Origin: an uncultured Bacteroidia bacterium
Lineage (GTDB): Bacteria > Bacteroidota > Bacteroidia > Bacteroidales > UBA932
Assembly (NCBI GenBank): GCA_902785825.1
Contig: CACZZZ010000014.1
Span: 42,874-106,873, forward strand
Reading direction: 5' to 3'
DNA: 64,000 bases
A program made the position numbers and the translations under genes. Within the stretch, counting starts at the first letter, position 1, and each line of letters begins with the position of its first letter. This document shows, piece after piece, positions 1 through 8,111 of this stretch. The notes below the pieces were generated by a model. It was not told the DNA's origin and ran no database searches. It saw only the letters and a program-made list of their open reading frames with translations.

Positions 1-300
1 GAAGTCCTTAAGGTCGCTGTCCTGCCAGAAATTGATTCCGCGCTCGATCTCGAAGTAGCTGCCGTTGGCGGGACCGCTGTTCTGAAGACCCTTGAGATTC
101 TTGTCAGTTGAGTTGTAGTAGTGGTCGATGAAGAAGAAGGTGTCACCGAACTTGTCGCCCTTGAACATCTCGAAGGTGGTGGTCACGTACTTACGATCCT
201 TACCGAAATCGTAAAACGTCTGGACATTAGTCTGGGCCTTAGCCGCAAATGAGAAGGCCAGCGCCGCGATAGCGGCGGCGATAATGGGTTTTGTTGACAT
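1..300 (-). CDS. DUF5020 family outer-membrane-type protein, N-terminal part
   Basis: The gene runs off the left edge; the first 100 codons are present. It starts with ATG at 300 and opens with a clear signal peptide (MSTKPIIAAAIAALAFSFAAKAQ) broken after AKA. The mature part begins NVQTFYDFGKDRKYVTTTFE and continues with EMFKGDKFGDTFFFIDHYYN and YFEIERGINFW. The alternation of aromatic strands, the YDFG opening and the EMFK..D.fGdTfFFiD pattern are those of the Bacteroidota DUF5020 family, which resembles the Tsx nucleoside-channel beta-barrels. The substrate is unknown. The assignment rests on recalled family patterns and on only half a protein. It is divergent from apt, which has its own promoter in the 110-base gap. 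Confidence 0.7.
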   Translation of the reverse strand, partial: MSTKPIIAAAIAALAFSFAAKAQTNVQTFYDFGKDRKYVTTTFEMFKGDKFGDTFFFIDHYYNSTDKNLKGLQNSGPANGSYFEIERGINFWQDSDLKDF

Positions 301-370
301 AATTTATAATAGTTGGACAATAGTCACTCAATCTATTCACAAATTTAATCCTATAACCAGAGAAAATCCA

Positions 371-378
371 TATCTTTG
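371..378 (+). promoter_or_regulatory. Bacteroidota -7 box upstream of apt
   Basis: TATCTTTG at 371-378 matches the TAnnTTTG -7 element of Bacteroidota and lies 32 bases before the apt ATG. No clear TTG -33 element is visible. Confidence 0.6.
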
Positions 379-410
379 TTATACAATAATCCACAAAGTT
401 TTCAACAACC

Positions 411-977
411 ATGTTTGAGGAACACCTTAAATTCTACCAGGACTTCCCGACCCCGGGAATCAAGTTCGTGGACATCATTCCCTATCTCCAAAACCGCGAA
501 GTTTTCAAAGGCGTTACCGCCGAGGTCGCGAGGCATATCACCGCGCCTTCTGTCGCATGCCCCGAGGCCAGGGCTTTCCTGTTCGCCTCTCCGCTTCTCA
601 TCGCTGACAACTGCGATGTGGACAACATCATCCTGTTCCGCAAGAGGGGCAAGCTTCCCTACACGGGAGACGATCTCAAGACCATAGAGATCATGAAGGA
701 ATATGGTTCCGACAAGCTTATCTACCGCAATTCCGACATCGCGGCCGGCAGGGCCGAGGACGGGATTATCCACGTTTCCATCGTGGATGATGTGCTTGCC
801 ACTGGAGGCACCGCGGAAGGAGTGGCCAAAGCTCTGGAAGCCACGAAGTTAACAATTGACGGTAAGGAATATGGGGTCAAGGTGAACGAGTTCATATTCA
901 TCGTCGAGCTCGACGGTCTCAATGGGCGTGACCGCCTTGCCCAGATCGCCCCGGTCTATTCCATCGCCAGAATATAG
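411..977 (+). CDS. apt: adenine phosphoribosyltransferase (type I PRTase)
   Basis: Purine salvage: transfers the phosphoribosyl group of PRPP to adenine, giving AMP, in the cytosol. The 188-residue protein opens like Apt (FPTPGIKFVDIIPYL, residues 12-26), has the EARAFLF segment where Apt has EARGF, RKRGKLP at 77-83 and the PRPP-binding loop VDDVLATGGTA at 125-135. The length is close to the usual 170-180. It is unusual in the segment after KLP: the normal Y.LEYG.D.lei motif reads EIMKEYGSDKLIY, and the C-terminus is extended by a loop (LEATKLTIDGKEYGVKVNEF). It is therefore a divergent Apt, and another purine-like base cannot be excluded. ATG at 411 is the first start after the promoter and is preceded by AT-rich sequence, as is normal here. 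Confidence 0.85.
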   Translation: MFEEHLKFYQDFPTPGIKFVDIIPYLQNREVFKGVTAEVARHITAPSVACPEARAFLFASPLLIADNCDVDNIILFRKRGKLPYTGDDLKTIEIMKEYGSDKLIYRNSDIAAGRAEDGIIHVSIVDDVLATGGTAEGVAKALEATKLTIDGKEYGVKVNEFIFIVELDGLNGRDRLAQIAPVYSIARI

Positions 978-1004
978 TCATTATTTCTTTGTATCATTTA
1001 TTAT

Positions 1005-1138
1005 GGCCGAAGGAGATCCTTCGTCACCCGAACCCATGCCACCCTCGGCACTGTAAGAGGGGGGACCGGAGCGGAGCAACGCGAAGCGAGCGGTGGGGCC
1101 GCGAAGCGGCGGTTCGGGGATGAAGGGTCTCTTCGGCC
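1005..1138 (+). repeat. structured dispersed repeat, copy 1
   Basis: This fills most of the apt-GH78 gap. Arms 1005-1034 (GGCCGAAGGAGATCCTTC, then GTCACCCGAACC) and 1111-1138 (GGTTCGGGGATGAAGGG, then TCTCTTCGGCC) are nearly complementary, giving a long hairpin. The core holds further stems (GCCGCGAAGCGGC near 1098-1110). The core of about 80 bases recurs almost identically, on the other strand, at 56609-56728. Copy 1 has about 10 extra bases near 1072-1081. The left half is readable as a 17-codon frame (1003-1056) ending PEPMPPSAL-stop, the same tail that ends folP at the other copy. I do not call that frame a gene. Confidence 0.85.
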
Positions 1139-1154
1139 ACAATCGACATAATTT

Positions 1155-3791
1155 ATGAAAAAAGTTATCATTGCCTTTTTTACGCTGCTCGGCATTATCG
1201 CATGTTCGAAGAACTCACCGACTGGGTTGCGGACGGAGTTCCAGGACGGTGATGTCCTGGTGGAGCCGGGCTCGGCGCCGAGGATGAGCTGGATCAACTC
1301 CTGCGAGCAAACAGCTTATCAGATAATCGTTTCCAGCAAGTCCGGCAACGGCGTCACATGGGACTCAGGCAAAGTCGGGTCCGGAGAGTCGCACCTAGTG
1401 AGCTACAAAGGCCAGACTCTTGAGCCGATGACCGACTATTCCTGGAAGGTCAGGGTCTGGGACAAGGACGGCAAAGCTTCCGGATGGAGCGAGCCGGCCA
1501 TGCTGACGACCGGACCGGCCAAAGACGGCTGGGACGCCGAATGGATAGGCGCGGCGTGGCAGAAAGACGAGCGTGGCAACTGGTACACCCGTTACCCGAT
1601 GTTCAGGAAAGAGTTCAATGTGGACGGCAATTTGGAAAGCGCCAACCTGTTCATCAGCGGTCTGGGATATTTCGAGGCCAGGGTGAACGGTGAGAAGGTT
1701 GGGGACGACTTTCTCGCTCCCGGCCTCACGGACTACACCCGCAGGCCCTTCCTGGGAACGAATCCCCGAATCCCCCTCGATCCGGATGTGACAGCGTACC
1801 GGACTCTCTACCTGGGCTACGACATCACCCGGATGCTCCAGAAAGGAGCCAACGCGATCGGAGTCACCCTCGGAAACGGGTTTTTCCACACCCGTCCGAC
1901 CGCCCAGTCCGCCCAGTGCGAGCCTTTCGGAGTCCCAAGGCTGATAGCCAGAATCGAACTGACCTACAAGGACGGCCACAAAGAGCACATAACCTCCGAC
2001 ACAAGTTGGAAGGCCGCCGAGTCCCCTTTCATATTCGGAGACATCTGGGCTGGAGAGGCATACGATGCCAGGGAGGAACAACCCGGCTGGGATAAGCCAG
2101 GCTTTGATGATTCCTCCTGGACCGCGGCCGTCAAACGTTCCACTCCGGACGGTCCCCTGACCGCCAACAACGGTCCGACCGACAAAATCACCGAAGTGTT
2201 CAAGCCCCAGACTTTTGAGAAGCTGGACAATGGAACCTACAAGGTCGATTTCGGGACGGTAATCTCCGGATGGACCCACTTCAGAGGCATAACCGGGAAC
2301 ACCGGGGACACCTTGAAAGTTGAATATATCAGCGAATACCCCAGCCCTCGCTGCGAATACATATTCGCAGGAAGCGACCCCGTTGATTTCGCCCCCCGCT
2401 TCACATGGTATGTGTTCAGGGAGGTTGTGGTCTCAGGCGTAAAGGATCTCACTGCCGAGCAGCTTACAGCCGAGGCCGTGAACACCGATGTTCCCGTCAA
2501 CTCGAAGTTCACCAGCTCGAATCCCCTGTTCGAGAATATTGTGACGATATTCCAGCGCTCCCAGATGGACAACATGCACAGCGCGATTGCGTCCGACTGC
2601 CCTCACAGGGAGCGTCTTCCCTACACCGGAGACGGAGAGATAGCAATGGCGGCTGTCCTGGAATCCTTCGATGCCGCTTCCTTCTATAATAAATGGATAG
2701 GAGACGTCATCGGGAGCCAGAATCCCAAGACCGGACATGTGCCGAATGGAGCCCCATGGGAGCCGATGTGCGGCGGAGGCCCCGCTTGGGGTGCGGCCAT
2801 CTGCGTGATGCCATGGGAGTTTTACCTCAGGTATGGTGACAAGGCGGTACTTGAGAAGAGCTTCGAAGGAATGAAGGCCTACACAAGATTCTTCGAGTAC
2901 TGGACTCGTCCGGACGGCACTGTCTATGTCCAGAAAGCCGCTCTTGACGCTGCCGAGACGATGTGGTTCAGTCTGGGCGACTGGGTGCCCCCGTTTGAGA
3001 ATCCGGACGCCTCCCTTGTCCACACATTCTATTATTGGCTCTGCGCCCACAACACCTTCCTCGCGGCAAAAGCCCTTGGGAAAAATGCCGAGGCCGAGGA
3101 ATATGCCAAATTGTGCGAGACTATTAAAGGAATATTTGACAAGGCGTACTACAATCCAGACGAGAAGTCTTATGGAGATTTCGGAAGCAATGTGTTCGCC
3201 CTTTATATGGGAGTCCCCAAGGAGCATTACGCCGATGTCTGCGCCACGCTTCGTAACGAACTGGCGGTCAAGTATAAAGGCCACGCCAACACTGGTTTCA
3301 TAGCCACCAGGTTCTTGTTTGAGACTTTGGCGATGAACGGAATGGCCGACCTCGCTTACACGATCATGAACCAGCGGGACTTCCCCAGCTACGGTTGGTG
3401 GATTGAGCAAGGAGCCACAACCACTTGGGAAGCGTGGGACGGCGGCGGCTCAAGGAACCACCCCATGTTCGGAGGTGGACTAACATGGCTCTCCAAAGAC
3501 CTGGCAGGAATGAATACGGATCCGGAAGCTCCTGGATTTAAGCATATTATAATCCGTCCTATTCCCGTAAAGGAACTTCCCGACGTGAGGTACACGACTC
3601 AGACTCCTTACGGCATGGCCGAGTCGCATGTCAGCCATGATGGGAAGACCGTGAAAGTCGAGGTGACTGTGCCTTTCGGCTCGACAGCCACAGTGTATGT
3701 TCCCAAGAGCGTTGAGGAGGCCTCAGCCAATCCCCTCTCAGATGGCAGCTACACCATCCACGAAGTTGGCCCCGGAGTTCATTCGTTCTAG
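1155..3791 (+). CDS. secreted GH78 alpha-L-rhamnosidase (lipoprotein)
   Basis: Cleaves terminal alpha-L-rhamnose from plant or bacterial glycans. The 878-residue protein has a lipoprotein signal (hydrophobic residues 4-16, lipobox GIIAC with Cys17), so it is probably anchored in a membrane. Order: an N-terminal Ig-like domain (about 20-120), the Bac_rhamnosid_N and concanavalin-like domains with AEWIGAAW, ISGLGYFEARVNG and DITRMLQKGANAIGV, then the (alpha/alpha)6 barrel. The barrel carries SDCPHRERLPYTGDGE (from Ser480), the family's conserved acidic loop, and WWIEQGATTTWEAWDGG near 756-772. A C-terminal beta-sandwich ends the protein. The fit in length and domain order is good. It stands alone after the repeat and is followed by a hairpin. 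A second, fused GH78 lies at 28919. Confidence 0.92.
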   Translation: MKKVIIAFFTLLGIIACSKNSPTGLRTEFQDGDVLVEPGSAPRMSWINSCEQTAYQIIVSSKSGNGVTWDSGKVGSGESHLVSYKGQTLEPMTDYSWKVRVWDKDGKASGWSEPAMLTTGPAKDGWDAEWIGAAWQKDERGNWYTRYPMFRKEFNVDGNLESANLFISGLGYFEARVNGEKVGDDFLAPGLTDYTRRPFLGTNPRIPLDPDVTAYRTLYLGYDITRMLQKGANAIGVTLGNGFFHTRPTAQSAQCEPFGVPRLIARIELTYKDGHKEHITSDTSWKAAESPFIFGDIWAGEAYDAREEQPGWDKPGFDDSSWTAAVKRSTPDGPLTANNGPTDKITEVFKPQTFEKLDNGTYKVDFGTVISGWTHFRGITGNTGDTLKVEYISEYPSPRCEYIFAGSDPVDFAPRFTWYVFREVVVSGVKDLTAEQLTAEAVNTDVPVNSKFTSSNPLFENIVTIFQRSQMDNMHSAIASDCPHRERLPYTGDGEIAMAAVLESFDAASFYNKWIGDVIGSQNPKTGHVPNGAPWEPMCGGGPAWGAAICVMPWEFYLRYGDKAVLEKSFEGMKAYTRFFEYWTRPDGTVYVQKAALDAAETMWFSLGDWVPPFENPDASLVHTFYYWLCAHNTFLAAKALGKNAEAEEYAKLCETIKGIFDKAYYNPDEKSYGDFGSNVFALYMGVPKEHYADVCATLRNELAVKYKGHANTGFIATRFLFETLAMNGMADLAYTIMNQRDFPSYGWWIEQGATTTWEAWDGGGSRNHPMFGGGLTWLSKDLAGMNTDPEAPGFKHIIIRPIPVKELPDVRYTTQTPYGMAESHVSHDGKTVKVEVTVPFGSTATVYVPKSVEEASANPLSDGSYTIHEVGPGVHSF

Positions 3792-3799
3792 AATACCTT

Positions 3800-3842
3800 C
3801 TATCGGTCGGGAGGGGTTTCCCTCCCGAACCGCAAACGATAG
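3800..3842. terminator. bidirectional hairpin between convergent genes
   Basis: The stem GGTCGGGAGGG / CCCTCCCGAACC (one bulged base, loop GTTT) is enclosed by the outer pair CTATCG / CGATAG. It sits exactly between the stops of the convergent GH78 and DUF5723 genes. It has no strong T-run, so terminator function is inferred from position and structure. Confidence 0.6.
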
Positions 3843-3850
3843 CGATGAAG

Positions 3851-5212
3851 CTACCAGATGATGTTGAGACCGGCGACGAAGTTGGGAGAGCCGGTCGTGG
3901 AGCGAAGGAATGTCGAGCCTGATGTACCGATGAGGTTATCGGTGCCGGCGAAGATATTCACGAAACCAAGCTTGGCATTGGCGAAAGCGCCAATGCTTGC
4001 GCCCAGGGTACCCGCACCGACGCTCCCGATCAGCTCTACCTTCTTGACCGGTTTGTATATGACATTTCCTCTCACGTCCCAGAAAGGACATACATCGTCG
4101 TAGCGGAAAGTAGCCAAACCACCGAAGGAGATGTCTGACAAATACAGGTACTTCGCGCCGAGACGGACTGTCATAGGCAGAAGGCCAAGAGTCTGATACT
4201 CATCTTCCTTGATGAAATTAGCGATGTCACCAAGCATTGCACCCATGTCAGTGAACTCCCTCTCGATGGCATCCCCGCGCTGATGGTGGGGATATGTCGC
4301 GGGATAATTCTTGGTCGAGGAAGGCGCGTGGCCGTACAGGTTGTGGAACCAGAACACGCAACCGATGTCAGATATCGAGGCGGAAAGCTGCCACGAGCTG
4401 TCGTCGTAAAGGATTCCCACATCGGCGCCGACACCGTAACCATTCATGATACCTCTCGGCTTCCCTATCCTTGTCCTGTGGAAATCAATGAGTTCCGTTG
4501 AAGGATCATAATAAGCCGGCATAGATGCGATCTGATATCCATCGTATGCTGACGCGATCACACCCGAAGAGTTGACAGCCCAGTTCTCACCAGTGTGATT
4601 GATCGTCATCCTGTCCATGTCTATGTAAGAATTGAGAAAGCCGATCACACCCTTGAAACGCATGCCCAAGGTCAACTTGCGGCTAGTCTTCCAGGATGAG
4701 GTTATTCCCAACTCGAAGAACGTGGTCGAATGGGCCTTAAGGCCTGACAGATCGTAGGTTCCGTCGGTCGAAGCGCCGTCTTTCAGGAATCTCGCCAAAT
4801 CATACGGAAGTTTGGCGCTGGCATAGTTCCGGACATTGATATCAACAATATTGTAAAGTCCCCCAGCCCTGAAACCGACAGCCGCGAGGTTGGTGTATGA
4901 CTCAAGATTGAGCTTGTTCAGCCCAGTCTTGAAATTATCAAGAAACTCCGCTGACGAGACTGACTCGTTCATGAAAGTCACCTTCTCCCCTCCGTTCTTG
5001 TAGAAGATGTCATTCAAAGCGAAAGTCCCCTTATACGAGCCTGTGGTCATACCGGCGAAAGGCAAACCGACGAAGCTGTACTCCGGATGAAAGGCCGGGT
5101 TAAGCCTGTAGGAATAAGTGAAATCCTCAGAGAAATACGAAGTCTGGAGCGTCTGCGCCCCGAGGGCCGCTGATACGAGAATACCCAGCGAAAGGATAAT
5201 TACCTTTTTCAT
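3851..5212 (-). CDS. DUF5723 family outer-membrane-associated protein
   Basis: Start chosen at the ATG at 5212, because MKKVIILSLGILVSAALGAQ is a typical signal peptide; an upstream start at 5233 would add seven charged residues. The mature protein starts TLQTSYFSEDFTYSYRLNPAFHPEYSFVGLP, the LNPA.... opening of the Bacteroidota DUF5723 family. The remaining 430 residues alternate short beta-strand-like segments with aromatic ends (for example the last residues NFVAGLNIIW), which suggests a beta-barrel. The role is unknown; some relatives occur near motility or surface proteins. Single gene, convergent with GH78; upstream lies the tRNA-Leu terminator. Confidence 0.75.
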   Translation of the reverse strand: MKKVIILSLGILVSAALGAQTLQTSYFSEDFTYSYRLNPAFHPEYSFVGLPFAGMTTGSYKGTFALNDIFYKNGGEKVTFMNESVSSAEFLDNFKTGLNKLNLESYTNLAAVGFRAGGLYNIVDINVRNYASAKLPYDLARFLKDGASTDGTYDLSGLKAHSTTFFELGITSSWKTSRKLTLGMRFKGVIGFLNSYIDMDRMTINHTGENWAVNSSGVIASAYDGYQIASMPAYYDPSTELIDFHRTRIGKPRGIMNGYGVGADVGILYDDSSWQLSASISDIGCVFWFHNLYGHAPSSTKNYPATYPHHQRGDAIEREFTDMGAMLGDIANFIKEDEYQTLGLLPMTVRLGAKYLYLSDISFGGLATFRYDDVCPFWDVRGNVIYKPVKKVELIGSVGAGTLGASIGAFANAKLGFVNIFAGTDNLIGTSGSTFLRSTTGSPNFVAGLNIIW

Positions 5213-5276
5213 AAACAAATGCTTGCGATTCAATTCACAAAGTTACAAATAAAAGTTGAATCCCGGCATTAATCGT

Positions 5277-5314
5277 AAAAAAGCAGAAGGAGGACGAATT
5301 AACCGTCCTCCTTC
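5277..5314 (-). terminator. rho-independent terminator after tRNA-Leu
   Basis: An 11-bp stem, GAAGGAGGACG (5286-5296) with CGTCCTCCTTC (5304-5314) and a 7-base loop, is followed on the minus strand by six T (complement of 5277-5282). Confidence 0.85.
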
Positions 5315-5318
5315 CTTG

Positions 5319-5401
5319 TGCGCGGGATGAGAGTCGAACTCACACGTCGCAATTGACACTAGCTCCTGAAACTAGCGCGTCTACCATTTCGCCACCCGCG
5401 C
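5319..5401 (-). tRNA. tRNA-Leu (anticodon CAG)
   Basis: Reading the minus strand, acceptor GCGCGGG (from 5401) pairs with CCCGCGC (ending 5320), followed by A73. The anticodon stem CTAGT/GCTAG encloses the loop TTCAGGA, giving CAG. The T-arm GAGTTCGACTC and a long variable arm typical of class II tRNA-Leu are present. CCA is not encoded. It has its own promoter and terminator. Confidence 0.95.
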
Positions 5402-5414
5402 CTGTAATGGATTG

Positions 5415-5444
5415 CAAAGATACAAATTGTAATCGAAAACGCAA
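5415..5444 (-). promoter_or_regulatory. promoter of tRNA-Leu
   Basis: On the minus strand, TTTGC (TTG complement of 5442-5444) and TATCTTTG (complement of 5415-5422) are separated by 19 bases, a textbook Bacteroidota -33/-7 pair. It lies about 14 bases before the tRNA 5' end. Confidence 0.85.
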
Positions 5445-5470
5445 ATATTTTTGGCGCGGGCTGAGCGAGA

Positions 5471-7045
5471 CTATCTGGCGAATTTCTTGAACGTGTTAGT
5501 GATCAACGTCTTCTTTGAAGGACAAACATAGATGAGTTCATCCCTGAGAGCCTCCGCGCTTGTGACAGAAGGCTTGAGAGAGGCGAAAATCTGCCCCCTA
5601 GTCACTCCTCCTTCCTCCAAAGTGGTCAGAATCTCTGAATGGAACCAGTTGGAACGGCCGAATTGGGGATTTTTGCCGTACCTCTCCTTGTAGATCATGT
5701 TCTCGAGATGATAAGCCCACATCTCGGCGACCTCGCAATACCCGGCATTCTCTCCGTTTCCTGTGCCATAGCAATCGCCTGTGGTGAGGTATGACGTCAT
5801 GATGTACGTGGCGAAGACGTTCCAATAGCCGCTCCGCACGCTGACGAAGTGGGACGCGTGCGCCATCTCATGCGTGGCGGTGGCGTACAACTCATCGTAC
5901 TTGCCATTCTTGTCCTTGGAGCCGATGGTGATGTCCGGAGAGAAAACCTGGACAACGATTTTGTAAGCTTCAAGATAATTGCTCACGAGCTTGCTGTCAA
6001 GCACCGCACCGTGATGCATCATAAGAGCGCTGGAGGCGCGCAACTTGTTGATTATCCAGAACCTGAGATTCTTGGGAGGAGCTACGACGTCAGTGGAAGA
6101 GCAACGCTGGTAGTAATCATAAGCGGCGTTGTTCACCACGCACCTGCGGAAAAGGGTCTGGTCCGACTTTGCGTCAATTGTCAAGTCAACTCCTTCAGGA
6201 TCGTTCTTCCCTATAGTGGAGACCGAAGCGGGAACGAGGACCAAGTTAAGGCCGATCGTGAATCCGGTCTTGTTCTGGAAGCACAGGCTATACTTCGGTT
6301 TGGCGGAGAACTTGGCTGAGAATGAATAGTTTCCTTGGGCGTCAGTGTAGGTCGTGGAAACTTTGACGAACACATTAGCCACCATCTTCACACCAGACAC
6401 CCCCACGGTCTTCCCCAATTTGTCATCCTTGATCGTGATTCTGCCCGAAGGCTTGGACTTAGTCTTAGCCCTTGTGAGCGGCTGGAGCATGTCGCCATTA
6501 CCGGTGACCTTGAAGGAGCATTCCTCGACGGAGTCCCAATCGACTTCCTCAAACCCTCTGGTAACTACACCTTCCTCCGGGATAAAGCACTCATCAAGAA
6601 TCTCTTTCTCAATCCCTTCTGGGAAAGGGAAATCCACAGGAACAACCGCATACTGCCATGAGATCTCACCAGCCGGAATCGAAGGGTCGTGATAGTAATC
6701 CCCATCAACAAGGATTTCCCTATCAAGAGGATAGTCAAACAACTCAGCTCCAAGACTTTGCAAAGTAGTGAAATCATCCGCTGACTTCGGCAGGAAACGG
6801 ACGTAGAGAGAGGTCGCCGGCACTGTCGCCTCAGACCTGGTCGGATAGAGTTTAGAGAGGGCTTTGGTCATGTTTGCCCGTGAATACGGGTTGTCCAGTT
6901 TACGTCCGAGCTCCATGGCTCCGTGGGAGACGACCTCAACTTTACCTCCTGTGCTTTCGGGATTCTCCATGATTGGAGTTCCCGCATCCTTGTCGCACGA
7001 CGCCAGCACCAGCGCGGGCAACATCAGTCTAATGAACCATTTCAT
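5471..7045 (-). CDS. putative zinc-dependent metallopeptidase lipoprotein with carboxypeptidase-regulatory-like domain
   Basis: 524 residues, not a family I can name. The lipoprotein signal MKWFIRLMLPALVLASC has Cys17 in an LASC lipobox. Residues about 200-265 (GRITIKDDK...GVSGVKMVANVF...TTYTDAQGNYSFSAKF) look like a CNA-B/carboxypeptidase-regulatory beta-sandwich, which often presents or stabilises surface enzymes. The C-terminal part has HEMAH at 392-396 in the context YATATHEMAHASHF, the HExxH zinc signature, with AEMWAYHLEN about 50 residues later offering a possible third ligand (Glu). A surface or periplasmic zincin is the inference; substrate unknown. It lies alone between tRNA-Leu and deoC and has a -7-like box at 7070-7077 in a palindromic region. 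Confidence 0.65.
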   Translation of the reverse strand: MKWFIRLMLPALVLASCDKDAGTPIMENPESTGGKVEVVSHGAMELGRKLDNPYSRANMTKALSKLYPTRSEATVPATSLYVRFLPKSADDFTTLQSLGAELFDYPLDREILVDGDYYHDPSIPAGEISWQYAVVPVDFPFPEGIEKEILDECFIPEEGVVTRGFEEVDWDSVEECSFKVTGNGDMLQPLTRAKTKSKPSGRITIKDDKLGKTVGVSGVKMVANVFVKVSTTYTDAQGNYSFSAKFSAKPKYSLCFQNKTGFTIGLNLVLVPASVSTIGKNDPEGVDLTIDAKSDQTLFRRCVVNNAAYDYYQRCSSTDVVAPPKNLRFWIINKLRASSALMMHHGAVLDSKLVSNYLEAYKIVVQVFSPDITIGSKDKNGKYDELYATATHEMAHASHFVSVRSGYWNVFATYIMTSYLTTGDCYGTGNGENAGYCEVAEMWAYHLENMIYKERYGKNPQFGRSNWFHSEILTTLEEGGVTRGQIFASLKPSVTSAEALRDELIYVCPSKKTLITNTFKKFAR

Positions 7046-7069
7046 AATTTAAAAGTTTAGTTACGGGGG

Positions 7070-7114
7070 CAAAGTTACGGGAGGTTATCCGTTGGATGAA
7101 ATATTCAACGGATA
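7070..7114 (-). promoter_or_regulatory. promoter with overlapping palindrome upstream of the metallopeptidase
   Basis: TAACTTTG (complement of 7070-7077) is a -7 box. Just upstream lies the inverted repeat TTATCCGTTG ... CAACGGATAA (7085-7114, 10-bp arms, 10-base spacer), covering where a -33 element would sit. It could be an operator. It could also be an additional hairpin of the adjacent deoC terminator region. Confidence 0.45.
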
Positions 7115-7115
7115 A

Positions 7116-7142
7116 AACAAAAAAACGCCGCTAGGCGGCGTT
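7116..7142 (-). terminator. terminator of the ftsY-pheT-deoC operon
   Basis: The stem AACGCCG/CGGCGTT (7124-7142, loop about CTAGG) is followed on the minus strand by seven T. It is 50 bases beyond the deoC stop. Confidence 0.85.
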
Positions 7143-7191
7143 AGAAGATGGTTTTTACCCTGCTATGAGAGAGAAAAAACGCGGAAAAATC

Positions 7192-8085
7192 CTAGAAGTA
7201 AACTACCGTTTTACCCTCAATGGCGGACATCAAGGCGTTGGCAAGACGGCTAACTCCAAACCTGAACAGTTTCTTGTCAAGCCATTCGGAACCCAGAATA
7301 GTCTTGACTATGGAGTAATATCCGACAGCGTCTTTAGCGGTGGAAATGCCTCCAGCGGCCTTGAATCCAACTTTACGACCGGTCTTGGCATAGAAAGCCT
7401 TTATGCATTCGCACATTATAAAGGCGGCCATCGGAGTGGCGTTGACGCTGACCTTTCCGGTGGATGTCTTGATGAAATCAGCTCCTTCTTCCATGGCGAG
7501 GAAGGAGGCGGCAGCGATACGCTCAGGAGTCACCAGAAGACCGGTCTCAAGGATCACCTTCAGGACCACTTCCTTGCCTGATTTGGCGGCGGCGGAATCG
7601 ACAGCCTGACGCATAGCCCTGATCTCAGCTCTTGCCTTCTCATAATCGCCAGCCATGAAGGAATTGAGAGCCAATACAATATCTATCTCATCAGCTCCAG
7701 CCTCGACTGCCATCTCGCATTCCTTTACTTTTACCTCAAGGAAGCTCTGGGAGGTGGGGAAACAACCTGAGACAGCTGTCACATGGACACTCGCGTCCGA
7801 AAGGGTCTCCTTAACCACAGAAGCGAGATTAGAGAACACACAGACAGATGCCGGAAGCGGATACTCAGGAAAATCTTCCTTAAAGGAGTTGACCTTGCCG
7901 ACCAGTTTGGCGACGGATGCGGGCGTGTCTTCCGTACGTAAGGTGGTGAGGTCCATGATGGACATGCAGAACTTCAATACCTCGGGCGTAGTGACATTAT
8001 CAATATTAGCGGCAATAGCGTCGAGTCTTTTCCCTATCGCCTTCTCGTCCGGAGCATAGCCATATTTTTCTAATAACGAATCCAT
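7192..8085 (-). CDS. deoC: deoxyribose-phosphate aldolase
   Basis: Splits 2-deoxyribose-5-phosphate into glyceraldehyde-3-phosphate and acetaldehyde in nucleoside catabolism; cytosolic class I aldolase. ATG at 8085 begins MDSLLEKYGYAPDE; an upstream TTG at 8115 is less likely. The Schiff-base lysine is in FIKTSTGK (Lys206), preceded by the barrel strands DIVLALN and LKVILETG, and followed by GFKAAGGIST with the second conserved lysine. At 297 residues it belongs to the longer DeoC type with an N-terminal helical extension, rather than the roughly 220-residue type. It is the last gene of the operon and is followed by a terminator. Confidence 0.94.
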   Translation of the reverse strand: MDSLLEKYGYAPDEKAIGKRLDAIAANIDNVTTPEVLKFCMSIMDLTTLRTEDTPASVAKLVGKVNSFKEDFPEYPLPASVCVFSNLASVVKETLSDASVHVTAVSGCFPTSQSFLEVKVKECEMAVEAGADEIDIVLALNSFMAGDYEKARAEIRAMRQAVDSAAAKSGKEVVLKVILETGLLVTPERIAAASFLAMEEGADFIKTSTGKVSVNATPMAAFIMCECIKAFYAKTGRKVGFKAAGGISTAKDAVGYYSIVKTILGSEWLDKKLFRFGVSRLANALMSAIEGKTVVYF

Positions 8086-8111
8086 GTGATTATAATTTAA
8101 ATTACTTATTA

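Noticed and set aside
1003..1056. A 17-codon frame starting ATGGCCGAAGG
   Set aside because: It is the left arm and core of the dispersed repeat, with a tail shared with folP at the other copy; no sign of independent expression.
2433..3410. A 325-codon open frame on the minus strand
   Set aside because: Antisense shadow of the GH78 gene at 1155-3791, made possible by high GC content; no motifs.
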